From Halococcus agarilyticus (GTDB taxonomy: Archaea > Halobacteriota > Halobacteria > Halobacteriales > Halococcaceae), in contig NZ_BAFM01000008.1 of the NCBI RefSeq assembly GCF_000334895.1, positions 1 through 64,000 of the forward strand: a stretch of 64,000 nt of DNA, given 5' to 3'. Made by a program: the position numbers and the translations under genes. Every line of letters begins with the position of its first letter. Positions within the stretch are counted from its first letter, which is position 1. Under the pieces are notes generated by a model. That model saw nothing but the letters and a program-made list of their open reading frames with translations, had not been told where the DNA came from and made no database searches. Of this stretch, positions 42,976-51,273 are shown piece after piece.

Positions 42976-44376
42976 CTACGTCGTCTCGATCCGAAGTGCG
43001 GTCGTCACCTCGCGCACGGGCCGCGAGTCGATGGTCGCGATCGCGTTCGTCGCCCGCTCGACGTCACTCTCGCCGAGTCCATGTGCGAGCAGCTCGCGCT
43101 GTCGCGCCCGCAGCGTCGACTCGTCGATCGGATCGCGATGATCGCCTCTGGGGAACGAACGTTCTCCAGAGAGCTCGGTGCCGTCCGCGAGTCCGATGGT
43201 CGCGGCCGCACCCCACGCTTCGGGGAACGCCTCGTCGAAGCGCTCCGCCCGCACGAGACGCACACGCTCGGCGAGTTTCTGTACCTCGGAATCCGCGATG
43301 GCGGTCGGCGAGAAATGCTCCAGCCGGAGGTCGCCGCTCGCGAGGTAGCGCGCGAGGACGTACGGCGTGGAGAACTTCGCGGCCGTGAAGCTCTCCGGGG
43401 CGGGGTTCGCCATGTCGGTCGCGTTGGCGAACGTCTCGATCTCGATCGACTCCACGGTTTCGGGATCGACTCTGTTCTCCGAGCTGTTCGCCTCGATGGC
43501 CTCGCGCAGCGCGTCGAGCGGCGGGTGGGTGTACCGACAGGACGGGTACGGCTTGAAGTAGTTCCGGGTGATCTCCCACCGTTCGCCGAGCGACGCGAAC
43601 CCCTCCGCGAACTCGCCTTCGGGGAGCAACGACTCGAACGGGTCGTACACGACACCGATCGCGCTCGCCGAGCCGGTCAGCCCGGCGAGGGCGGTCCGTG
43701 CGGCGCTCACACCGGCCTGAGCCGACAAGCCCGCGGTGAAGTTCCGGGCGGGCGGGCCCTCCTCGTAGGGGTCGTGCATCGAGACCACCGCGAGATTCGC
43801 CGCGATCCGGAACGTCTCGCGGAGTTCGTCCATACTTGCGCCGAAACACTGCGCGGCCGTCAGCGCCGGGCCGACTGTGGTCCACGCCGCGTGGGGATCG
43901 CGGAGCAGCCACGGCGTCGCGTCGTTGAGTCGGTCCTTCATCGCGAAGATCGCACGTTCGAGCCGAACACAGATCTCGTACGAGCGGGCACAGGCGTCGA
44001 CGAACGTCGCGCCACTCACGTCGGCCGCCTCCGCCGCGGCGAGGCCGCCAGCGACGATCCCGCTCCCGACGTGACCGCCCGTGTCGTGGCCCTCGTCGGT
44101 CTCCTGAGCGATCGCCGCCGCTCCGTTGCAAAGTGCGGCGGCCTCGGGCGTCGTGGTTTGGGCGGTCCCGAGGACGGACGCCTGGCCGTCGCCGAACTCG
44201 GCGTTCGCCCCGACCGCACTGACGCCGGGGGCCGTGGAGCCGGCCACGATCGCACAGAGCACGTCGCCGACGGTCGTCGCGGCGTGAGCGTGGACGTCGT
44301 CGGGGATCGGTTCGTCGAGGAACTCGTGGACGTGCGCTTCCCACTCGCGCACGGCGTGTTCGGTGTTGTCGGTCAT
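42976..44376 (-). CDS. MmgE/PrpD-family protein
   Basis: A 466-residue member of the MmgE/PrpD family, which contains 2-methylcitrate dehydratase, cis-aconitate decarboxylase and iminodisuccinate epimerase. It probably performs elimination, decarboxylation or isomerisation on a branched or substituted di- or tricarboxylic acid. Family segments: TTVGDVLCAIVAGS, CNGAAAIAQETDEGHDTGGH, GLSAQAGVSAARTALAGLTG and NYFKPYPSCRYTHPPLDAL. ATG 44376 begins an acidic MTDNTEHAVREWE. A paralogue lies directly upstream at 44492-45934; the two differ considerably, so they likely act on different intermediates. Confidence 0.85.
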   Translation of the reverse strand: MTDNTEHAVREWEAHVHEFLDEPIPDDVHAHAATTVGDVLCAIVAGSTAPGVSAVGANAEFGDGQASVLGTAQTTTPEAAALCNGAAAIAQETDEGHDTGGHVGSGIVAGGLAAAEAADVSGATFVDACARSYEICVRLERAIFAMKDRLNDATPWLLRDPHAAWTTVGPALTAAQCFGASMDELRETFRIAANLAVVSMHDPYEEGPPARNFTAGLSAQAGVSAARTALAGLTGSASAIGVVYDPFESLLPEGEFAEGFASLGERWEITRNYFKPYPSCRYTHPPLDALREAIEANSSENRVDPETVESIEIETFANATDMANPAPESFTAAKFSTPYVLARYLASGDLRLEHFSPTAIADSEVQKLAERVRLVRAERFDEAFPEAWGAAATIGLADGTELSGERSFPRGDHRDPIDESTLRARQRELLAHGLGESDVERATNAIATIDSRPVREVTTALRIETT

Positions 44377-44491
44377 GATGTCGGCAGTTTTCAGCGGTGG
44401 TTGGATACCGGTCGCGACGGACAGCGGCGTCCGGATCGGTTCCGCGAGCGAGCGCCCACGGATCCGCCGGCCGGTCGCGGACGGCGACAGC

Positions 44492-45934
44492 TCATCGCTC
44501 CGGATGCTCGCCGCCGCGGACCATCGCACAGAGCACCCGTGGCGGTGCGGGGTCGCGGGCCGCCGTCCAGAGCCGGTCGGTTCGCTCGCTGCCGATCGCT
44601 GGAGCGACCAGCGACGCGAACTTCGTGCGTAGCTCCGCCGGCTCGAACGGGTCGGCCTCGCCGCCGCGCGCGTGTCGTACCTCGGCGCTGGCCTCGGTGC
44701 CGTCGGCGAGCGTCACCGTCACGCGGGCCCCGCGCTCGTCGGGCGCTCGCGCGTCGATCTCCTCGTCGACCCGGACCGCCACGCGCTCGGCGAGCGCGAG
44801 CGTCTCCGGGGCGACGGCGTCGTTCGTGAACGTCTCGGCATCGGTCGAGCCGGTGCGGAGCGCGGTCGCGACCGCGAACGGCACCGAGAACTTCGCCGCG
44901 AGCGCGTTTCGGGGGTGAGGATCGTCGAGCTTCGCGGCCGCAGCGTACGTCTCGACGACCACCGCCTCTACCTCCTCGGCCGCCGGCTCCCCGTCGATCC
45001 CGTCGAGCGCGTCGAGCGGCGCGTGGGTGTACCGACAGGCGGCGTGGGTCTTGAAATACCCCTCCGAGAGCGTCCACCGATCGCCGAGGTCGGCGGCGAG
45101 GTGCTCGCGAGCGACGCCCGCCGCGCTAGCTGGCGCGAGGTGGGCGGCGATCCCGTCGTCGAGCCCCGAAAAGCCTGCCTGCGCCTGATCCGCCGCGATC
45201 AGCGAAGCGAGGTTGCTCATCCCTGCGTAGGAGTTCCTGACCGTGGCCCCCGCCGTCGCGGCCGCGAAGCGGGTGTGCTGGGCGTAGTTGGCGGCGATCG
45301 CGAGCGCCGTCCGGGTCGTCGCCGCGTCGTAATCCCGGAGCCGGGAAACGGCGGCAGCACCCCCGACCACCCCCCAGACGCCGTGTGGATGATACCCCTC
45401 GGCGAGCGGCTGGACCGCCTCGGCGACCCTGACGGCGGTCTCGTAGCCCGCCACGAAAGCAGTGAGAAACGCCTCGCGGTCGGCGTAGCGCGTTTCGGCC
45501 TCGGCGAGGAGCGCGGGGAGCACGTGGATCGCCGGGTGGCCCGCGGCGAACCGATGCCCCTCGTCGAGTTCCAGAACGGTGCCGCTCGTCGCGTTGAGGA
45601 AGGCCGCACGGTGTCGGCTCGCTCGTCCGGAATCGGCGGCGAGGACCGTCGCGTCACCGGTGTCGTCCGACCGCTCGCGCCAGGCCTCGCGGAGACCCGC
45701 TACTGCGTCGTCGCTCGCGCCGCCGATCATCACGCCGAGGGTGTCGGCGACCACGAGCCCGACGCGATCCTCGACCGACGGCGGGACGTCCTCGCTATCG
45801 AGCTCCGCGACCCACGCCGCGAGGCGGCGGGTATGGTCGTCGTCGGTCGTTCCGTCTTCGGCCGTTCCACCCCCCGTTGCCCCGTCGTTCGGCCGAGTGC
45901 GTTCGGCGTGCCGAGCGTCGTCGCTCACGATCAC
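44492..45934 (-). CDS. MmgE/PrpD-family protein (second copy)
   Basis: A 480-residue MmgE/PrpD protein with the same family blocks as its neighbour: VADTLGVMIGGASDDAV, LNATSGTVLELDEGHRFAAG, GMSNLASLIAADQAQAGFSG and GYFKTHAACRYTHAPLDAL. The His-containing loop (DEGHRFAAGHP) is the proposed active region. The start is GTG 45934, overlapping the stop of the ABC ATPase gene by 4 bases (GTGA), so this enzyme is translated together with the Liv-type transporter. That coupling suggests that the transported compound is, or gives rise to, its substrate. Confidence 0.85.
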   Translation of the reverse strand: MIVSDDARHAERTRPNDGATGGGTAEDGTTDDDHTRRLAAWVAELDSEDVPPSVEDRVGLVVADTLGVMIGGASDDAVAGLREAWRERSDDTGDATVLAADSGRASRHRAAFLNATSGTVLELDEGHRFAAGHPAIHVLPALLAEAETRYADREAFLTAFVAGYETAVRVAEAVQPLAEGYHPHGVWGVVGGAAAVSRLRDYDAATTRTALAIAANYAQHTRFAAATAGATVRNSYAGMSNLASLIAADQAQAGFSGLDDGIAAHLAPASAAGVAREHLAADLGDRWTLSEGYFKTHAACRYTHAPLDALDGIDGEPAAEEVEAVVVETYAAAAKLDDPHPRNALAAKFSVPFAVATALRTGSTDAETFTNDAVAPETLALAERVAVRVDEEIDARAPDERGARVTVTLADGTEASAEVRHARGGEADPFEPAELRTKFASLVAPAIGSERTDRLWTAARDPAPPRVLCAMVRGGEHPER

Positions 45935-46641
45935 ACCCCGAGGTACGCCTCGACGACGCCCTCGTCGTCGAGCAGCTCGTCGCCGGTGCCGTCGAGCGTG
46001 ATCCGGCCGTTCTCCATCACGTAGCCCCGGTCGGCGAGTTCGAGCGTCTGCTGGACGTTCTGTTCGATGATCAATACTGTGAGCCCCGAGTCGTGGATCT
46101 CGGCGATCGTCCCGAACATGTCCGCGACGAGCTGCGGGGCGAGGCCGGTCGAAGGTTCGTCGAGCACGAGGAGGTCCGGCGCACCGACCAGAGCGCGTGC
46201 GAGCGTCAGCATCTGCTGTTCGCCCCCGCTCATCGTCCCGGCGCGCTGATCGGCGCGCTCTTCGAGCCGCGGGAACAGGTCGAACGCCTCGTCGATCGCC
46301 GACTCCCGCTCGGCCTTCGCGTCGTCGGTCTGGGCCCCGAGGAGGAGGTTCTCCCGAACGCTCAGCCCCGTAAAGAGGTCGCGATCCTCGGGAACCTGGA
46401 CGATCCCGCGCTCGACGATCTCGTGTGGGTCCTCGCCGCCGATCTCGTCACCACGGTACCGGATCGAGCCGCCCATCGGCTCGACGATCCCCGCGATCGC
46501 GCGCGTCGTGGTCGTCTTGCCCGCGCCGTTCGAGCCGACGAGCGCGACGATCTCGCCCTCATCGACGGTCAAGTCGACGCCGTGGAGCACCTCGATCCCG
46601 TCGTAGCCCGCTCGGAGGTCGTCGATCTCAAGCATCGCCAT
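45931..46641 (-). CDS. livF: Branched-chain-amino-acid-type ABC transporter ATPase (LivF)
   Basis: A 236-residue ABC ATPase. Walker A GSNGAGKTTTT, the Q-loop region VPEDRDLF, signature MSGGEQQMLTLARAL, Walker B LLVLDEPSTGLAP and the H-loop-equivalent LIIEQNVQQTLELADRGYVM (typical of LivF, where the switch His is replaced) are complete. It partners with LivG, LivM, LivH and LivJ encoded directly upstream. ATG 46641 overlaps the end of livG. It energises import at the membrane. Confidence 0.9.
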   Translation of the reverse strand: MAMLEIDDLRAGYDGIEVLHGVDLTVDEGEIVALVGSNGAGKTTTTRAIAGIVEPMGGSIRYRGDEIGGEDPHEIVERGIVQVPEDRDLFTGLSVRENLLLGAQTDDAKAERESAIDEAFDLFPRLEERADQRAGTMSGGEQQMLTLARALVGAPDLLVLDEPSTGLAPQLVADMFGTIAEIHDSGLTVLIIEQNVQQTLELADRGYVMENGRITLDGTGDELLDDEGVVEAYLGV

Positions 46642-47494
46642 CGTTCTCACCTCCCGCCTGCTCCCCGTCGGTGGTCGTGGCATCGTCCGTCGCTCCGTCG
46701 TCGCCGTCGGCGTCGACGTCGCCGCCGATGTACGCCTCGATGACCCGTTCGTCGTTCGCGACCGTTTCGGGTGTGTCGAACGCGATCGCCTCGCCGTTGT
46801 CGAGCACCGCCACCCGGTCGCTGACGCCCATGATGGCCTCCATGTCGTGTTCGATGAGGAGGATGCTCGTCCCCGACTCCCGGATCTCGCGGAAGAGATC
46901 GAGCATCCGCTGGGTTTCGGTCGGCGTCAGCCCGGCCATGATCTCGTCGAGCAGCAGGATCGACGGCTCCGTGGCGAGCGTCCGCGCGAGTTCGAGGCGC
47001 TTCTGGTCGCCGACCGTGAGATCGCCCGCGCTCTCCGCGGCGCGGTCGTCGAGCCCGACGAACGCGAGCTGTTCGCGCGCGACCTCCTCCGCGGGCCCCC
47101 GGCGGCGCGTGTGGATGTGGGCCCCGACGAGCACGTTTTCGAGCACCGAGAGCTCCTCCAGCGGGCGGGTGATCTGGAACGTGCGGGAGAGCCCGCTCCG
47201 CGCGACCCGATGGGCGGCCTCGCCCGTGATCTCCTCCTCGCCGAGATGGATCGTCCCCTCGGTCGGCGAGAACACGCCGCTGATGCAGTTGAACAGCGTC
47301 GTTTTTCCCGCGCCGTTCGGCCCGATCAGCCCCACGATCTCCCCGCGGCGGACGTCGAGGGAGACGTCTCGAAGCGCGACCAGGCCGTCGAACGTCTTCG
47401 TGACGTCGGTCGCCTGGAGGAGGACGTCGTCCCCGTGATCGGTCGTCGTCGATGCGTCCGTGTCGGTCGTTTCGCTGGGTGTGTCGGTCGACAT
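46628..47494 (-). CDS. livG: Branched-chain-amino-acid-type ABC transporter ATPase (LivG)
   Basis: A 288-residue ABC ATPase with an acidic N-terminal extension of about 25 residues and an acidic tail. Walker A GPNGAGKTTLF, SRTFQITRPLEELSVLENVL (the LivG-type Q-loop region), LTVGDQKRLELARTLATEPS in place of the LSGGQ signature, and LLLDEIMAGLTPTE as Walker B. The C-motif LTVGDQ is a known variant in LivG-like proteins. It overlaps livM by one base and livF by 14. Confidence 0.9.
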   Translation of the reverse strand: MSTDTPSETTDTDASTTTDHGDDVLLQATDVTKTFDGLVALRDVSLDVRRGEIVGLIGPNGAGKTTLFNCISGVFSPTEGTIHLGEEEITGEAAHRVARSGLSRTFQITRPLEELSVLENVLVGAHIHTRRRGPAEEVAREQLAFVGLDDRAAESAGDLTVGDQKRLELARTLATEPSILLLDEIMAGLTPTETQRMLDLFREIRESGTSILLIEHDMEAIMGVSDRVAVLDNGEAIAFDTPETVANDERVIEAYIGGDVDADGDDGATDDATTTDGEQAGGENDGDA

Positions 47495-48666
47495 CAGTCG
47501 TCCTCCTGGGTGTCGGCGTCCGGATTCGTTTCGGGTGGCTCCGGCGTCTCGGTCGTTTCGGCGGCCGTTCCGGTCTCGGCGGTCGTTCCCGTCCCGTCGC
47601 GGCGCGATCGATCGCGGAAGGCGGCCACGCGCCGCCTCGCCATCGCCGGCCACTCCACGACGCCCTTCGGGCTGTAGATCACGATCACCACGAGGAAGAT
47701 CCCGTAGATGATCCGGTCGAGACCGCTGACGTCGCTGAACGTGGTCCGGGCGATCTCGCTGATCGGCGTGACGACGAACGAGCCGACGATCGGCCCGATG
47801 AGCGTTCCCGGACCCCCGACGACAGCGGGCAACAACAACTCGACGTTGAGGAAGAGCGCGAACACCGTCGAGGGGCGGATCGTGTTGAAGTACATGCTCC
47901 AGAACGCGCCGGCCCACGCAGTGAAGAAGGCGCTCACACAGACGCCGAGCATCTTGTAGCGGTAGGCGGGCACGCCGAGGCTCGCCGCCGCCCGCTCGTC
48001 CTCCCGGATCGAGAAGAAGTACAGCCCGATCCACGAGCGCTTGATCGCCCAGGACACGACGGTAACGATCACGAGGAAGGCGAGGATGACGTAGTAGTAC
48101 GGCAGGTCACTCTGGAACTGGAACGCCACGAGCCCGAACGTCTCGCCGTAGTCGCGCGGGAACGGCTTGAAGTAGCCGTTCGCGCCGTTGAGCTCCCCCG
48201 CGTTGACGACCAGAAATCGGAGGAGTTCGGCGAACGCGAGCGTCGCGAGGGCGAAGTAGTGGCCCTGGAGGTCGTACCGAAAGCAGAGGTGACCGACGCA
48301 CAGCCCGTAGATCCCGGCGAGGACGCTCCCGACCAGCATGCCGATCCACGGGTTGATCGCCATGTCGACGGCGAGTGCCTGGGTCGCGTACGCGCCGATC
48401 CCGAAGAAGGCGGCGTGACCGAAGGAGAACTGGCCGGTGTACCCCGACATGATGTTCCACGCCTGGGCCGAGAACGCGAACACGAGGGTGAGGACGAGCA
48501 CCTGGAGGCTGAGCGTCGCCGCGAGCTCCATCCCCATCACGTCGATCTCGATCACGTACGGAAGCACGGCGAGGAAGCCGAAGCCGACGATCGCCTTCAC
48601 CACGGGGGCGTACCGCCGCTCGGAGAACGACGCGTAGCGCTGCCGGAACGAGTCGAGCGCGCTCAC
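47494..48666 (-). CDS. livM: Branched-chain-amino-acid-type ABC permease (LivM)
   Basis: A 390-residue permease with about nine hydrophobic helices. NIMSGYTGQFSFGHAAFFGIGAYA near the N-terminal third is the LivM signature (quoted in part: GYTGQFSFGHAAFFGIGAY), and IREDERAAASLGVPAYRYKM is the cytoplasmic coupling loop. A Pro/Thr/Asp-rich tail follows the last helix. The start is GTG 48666 and overlaps the LivH stop by 4 bases. It forms the channel together with LivH. Confidence 0.9.
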   Translation of the reverse strand: MSALDSFRQRYASFSERRYAPVVKAIVGFGFLAVLPYVIEIDVMGMELAATLSLQVLVLTLVFAFSAQAWNIMSGYTGQFSFGHAAFFGIGAYATQALAVDMAINPWIGMLVGSVLAGIYGLCVGHLCFRYDLQGHYFALATLAFAELLRFLVVNAGELNGANGYFKPFPRDYGETFGLVAFQFQSDLPYYYVILAFLVIVTVVSWAIKRSWIGLYFFSIREDERAAASLGVPAYRYKMLGVCVSAFFTAWAGAFWSMYFNTIRPSTVFALFLNVELLLPAVVGGPGTLIGPIVGSFVVTPISEIARTTFSDVSGLDRIIYGIFLVVIVIYSPKGVVEWPAMARRRVAAFRDRSRRDGTGTTAETGTAAETTETPEPPETNPDADTQEDD

Positions 48667-49655
48667 GACGACGACCCCCCGAACAGCCCCTCGGGTTTCA
48701 GCAGGAGGGTCGCGATGAACAGCAGGAAGATCAGTACCTGAGCCGTGGTGCCGGGGAGATAGTACGAACCGAACACCTCGACGAGCCCGATGAACAGCCC
48801 GCCGACGAACGCCCCGGTGAACGATCCGAGTCCGCCGAGAACGACGATCACGAAGGCGTTGATGAGGTACGTCTCACCGGTGAAGGGATCGAACCGCTGA
48901 AACAGCGCGATCGACCCGCCGGCGATCCCGGCGAGCGCGGCCCCGATCCCGAACGTGAGGTAGTTGATCCGAGGGACGTCGATCCCGACGTATCGCGCGC
49001 CGTCGCGGTTGTCGGCGGTGCCCCGGATCGCCCGGCCGAGGTCGGTGTACTGGAGGAACGCCCGGACCGCGAGCATCGCGGCCACCGCGATCAGCAGGGC
49101 GTAGAACTGGCCGAGCGGGACGAACACGCCGCCGAAGGTGAGCGTGCCGACGTCGAGCGGGATGTCCTTCGGGTTCGGCGAGAAGACGATCTCGATCGCG
49201 GACTGGAGGATGAACAGCACGCCGAGCGTCGCGATGAGCTGGTTCTGCTGGGGGGCCTCGATGATCGGCTCGATGATCGCGACGTGGACGAGGACCCCGA
49301 GGACGAACAGCACGACGACGGCGATCGGGAGGGCGAGGAACGGGTTGATCCCGAACGTCTCCGTCGACCACCAGACGGCGTACATCCCGACGACGAGGAA
49401 GACGCCGTGAGCGAAGTTGATGACGTCCATCACGCCGAAGATCATCGTCAGGCCGAGGGCGGTCAGCGCGTAGACGCCGCCGAGCAGGAGGCCGAACACG
49501 AGCAGCTGGGCGAGGATCGGTTCGAGCGCGAGCAGATCCGCGACGAAGTTCGCGAACGGATCGACGAACCGATCGACGATCCCCGTCTGTGCGGGCGGTT
49601 GCGCCGAAGCGAGTCCAGACAGTAGGGTCGAAGCGAGTGTCGGTGTCGTGGGCAT
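48663..49655 (-). CDS. livH: Branched-chain-amino-acid-type ABC permease (LivH)
   Basis: A 330-residue permease. GVYALTALGLTMIFGVMDVI, followed by NFAHGVFLVVGMY, is the LivH signature, and YTDLGRAIRGTADNRDGARY the coupling loop; ALAGIAGGSIALFQ and GGLGSFTGAFVGGLFIGLVE are further conserved segments. The N-terminus has an extra 45 residues before the first helix. ATG 49655 is 90 bases from the binding-protein gene, the next gene upstream on this strand. Confidence 0.9.
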   Translation of the reverse strand: MPTTPTLASTLLSGLASAQPPAQTGIVDRFVDPFANFVADLLALEPILAQLLVFGLLLGGVYALTALGLTMIFGVMDVINFAHGVFLVVGMYAVWWSTETFGINPFLALPIAVVVLFVLGVLVHVAIIEPIIEAPQQNQLIATLGVLFILQSAIEIVFSPNPKDIPLDVGTLTFGGVFVPLGQFYALLIAVAAMLAVRAFLQYTDLGRAIRGTADNRDGARYVGIDVPRINYLTFGIGAALAGIAGGSIALFQRFDPFTGETYLINAFVIVVLGGLGSFTGAFVGGLFIGLVEVFGSYYLPGTTAQVLIFLLFIATLLLKPEGLFGGSSS

Positions 49656-49746
49656 GGAGTGTAATCGGGCTGTGAGGCGAGCACGACCGCGCGAGGGCGA
49701 GATCGCGTGAGTCGCGAGAGCCGTGCAGGTCGGTTCGCGGGTCGGT

Positions 49747-51177
49747 TCAGTTCGACGAGCTTTCGACGATCGGCTCCGCCCCCGCGAACTCCTCGGGGTA
49801 GACGACCTGGATCGTGCCGTCCTGGACCTGGTTGACCGCGGCGAGGGCGTTCTCGTTCTCGCCGTTGTCCTGGAACGTGATCGGGCCCATCGCGGCGATG
49901 TGGTCCTCGTAGGTGAGCGACTGGAGCGATTGGTTGATCGCCTCGCGCTCGGTGCTGCCGGCCTGCTCGATCGCCTCGATGATGACCTCGCCGGCGGTGT
50001 ACGCCATCCCGACGCTCGCACTGAACGACCCCTCGTACGTGCTGTTGAACTGCTCGCGCACCTCCTGGGTCTTGTCGACCGTCGGGTTCAGCGCGTAGTT
50101 GTTGTCGAGGACACCGTTCGCGAACTCGCCGACGTCGCTGACGGCCGCGTCGTCGGTGAACGTCGCGCTCGCACACGCCGTCAGGTGGGGCGGCCGGTAG
50201 CTCTGATTTCGCATCGCGTCCACCAGCGTCACGCCGCCGGGGACGTACGTGGTCGCGATCACCGTGTCGGGATCGGCCTGTTTGAGCTTCGAGACCTGCG
50301 TGTTCGCGCTGGAGGCCCCGAGCTCGAGCGCGGTCTCCGTGACCACCTCGACGCCGTTTTCGGGGAGGAAGCTCTTCAGGTTCTCCTGGATCGACTGGCC
50401 GTAGCTGTTGTTGACGTAGAACAGCCCGGCGGTGCCGATCTCCCCGCCGTTCTGGCGGATGACCTCGGGAACGAGGTCCGCGTAGTTCTTCGCCATCTCC
50501 CGCGCCGGGGGCTGTGGCCGGTAGACGTAGTTGAATCCACGTCCACGAAGGATGTCGGTGGCGGCTGCGACCGAGATCACGAACGGGGTCTGTCGGCGTT
50601 CGGCGACCTGCGTCGCCGCCGTCGTCACCGGCGAGGCGAAACAGCCCGAGACGACCTTCGCCCCTTCGTCGATGAGCTCCTGGGTCACCTGGCCGCCGAG
50701 CTCCTGTTGGCCCTGGTTGTCGCCCTCCAGCACGCGCACCTGTGCGCCGCCGAGCGATTCGATCCCGCCCGCCTCGTTCTTCCGTTTGGCGGCGAGTTTG
50801 ATCGCGTTGTGCATCCCGACGCCCGTCGACGCGAGCGATCCCGAGAGCGGGTGGTTCGAGCCGATGAGGACCTCCTCGGCGCTGCCGCCGGCGGAGCCGC
50901 TCGTCGTCCCACCTTCGCTTTCGTTCCCGCCACCACCGGTGGCCTCTTCACCACTCGCCGTCCCCTCGCTGCCGGTCGTTTCCTCGCCACCGTCGTCGCC
51001 GGTGGTCGCCTGTCCACCGCCGTCGCCGCCACCGCCGCTGCCGTTCTCCCCGCCGCCACCCGCGTCGTCGCTGGAGCAGCCGGCGAGGCCCGCCAACCCC
51101 GCGACGCCGGCCGCGCCAGCGTATTTGATGAACCGTCGTCTGTCCGCCGATGCCGGGGGCTTGTTACTTCTGCGCAT
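49747..51177 (-). CDS. livJ: Liv-type substrate-binding lipoprotein
   Basis: A 476-residue periplasmic-type binding protein of the Leu/Ile/Val receptor family. The N-terminus carries a Tat motif (DRRRFIKYA, residues 12-20) and a lipobox ending at C34 (LAGLAGC), so it is exported folded and lipid-anchored outside the cell. A glycine/glutamate-rich linker of about 70 residues follows. The receptor core shows EVLIGSNHPLSGSLASTGVG, GGAQVRVLEGDNQGQQELGG and YVNNSYGQSIQENLKSFLPE. It would capture the island substrate; amide or amino-acid analogues fit the family, but the ligand is unknown. It is the promoter-proximal gene of the transporter operon. Confidence 0.92.
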   Translation of the reverse strand: MRRSNKPPASADRRRFIKYAGAAGVAGLAGLAGCSSDDAGGGGENGSGGGGDGGGQATTGDDGGEETTGSEGTASGEEATGGGGNESEGGTTSGSAGGSAEEVLIGSNHPLSGSLASTGVGMHNAIKLAAKRKNEAGGIESLGGAQVRVLEGDNQGQQELGGQVTQELIDEGAKVVSGCFASPVTTAATQVAERRQTPFVISVAAATDILRGRGFNYVYRPQPPAREMAKNYADLVPEVIRQNGGEIGTAGLFYVNNSYGQSIQENLKSFLPENGVEVVTETALELGASSANTQVSKLKQADPDTVIATTYVPGGVTLVDAMRNQSYRPPHLTACASATFTDDAAVSDVGEFANGVLDNNYALNPTVDKTQEVREQFNSTYEGSFSASVGMAYTAGEVIIEAIEQAGSTEREAINQSLQSLTYEDHIAAMGPITFQDNGENENALAAVNQVQDGTIQVVYPEEFAGAEPIVESSSN

Positions 51178-51204
51178 GCTACACGCCCCTCTTTCGGGCC
51201 ATCA

Positions 51205-51211
51205 CATAAAA
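51205..51211 (-). promoter_or_regulatory. TATA box of the Liv transporter operon
   Basis: On the minus strand TTTTATG (51205-51211 as CATAAAA on plus) lies about 31 bases before ATG 51177. This fits the start of the operon livJ-H-M-G-F-mmgE. Confidence 0.6.
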
Positions 51212-51273
51212 CACTTACATTCGATCTTCGACCGATAGTGTCTCGAAAGAAGAAAGAACGCCGAGCCGATCGG

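Noticed and set aside
45931-51177. Naming the ABC importer a leucine/isoleucine/valine transporter.
   Set aside because: The liv symbols describe the family only; linkage to MmgE/PrpD and the amide/heterocycle genes suggests another ligand.
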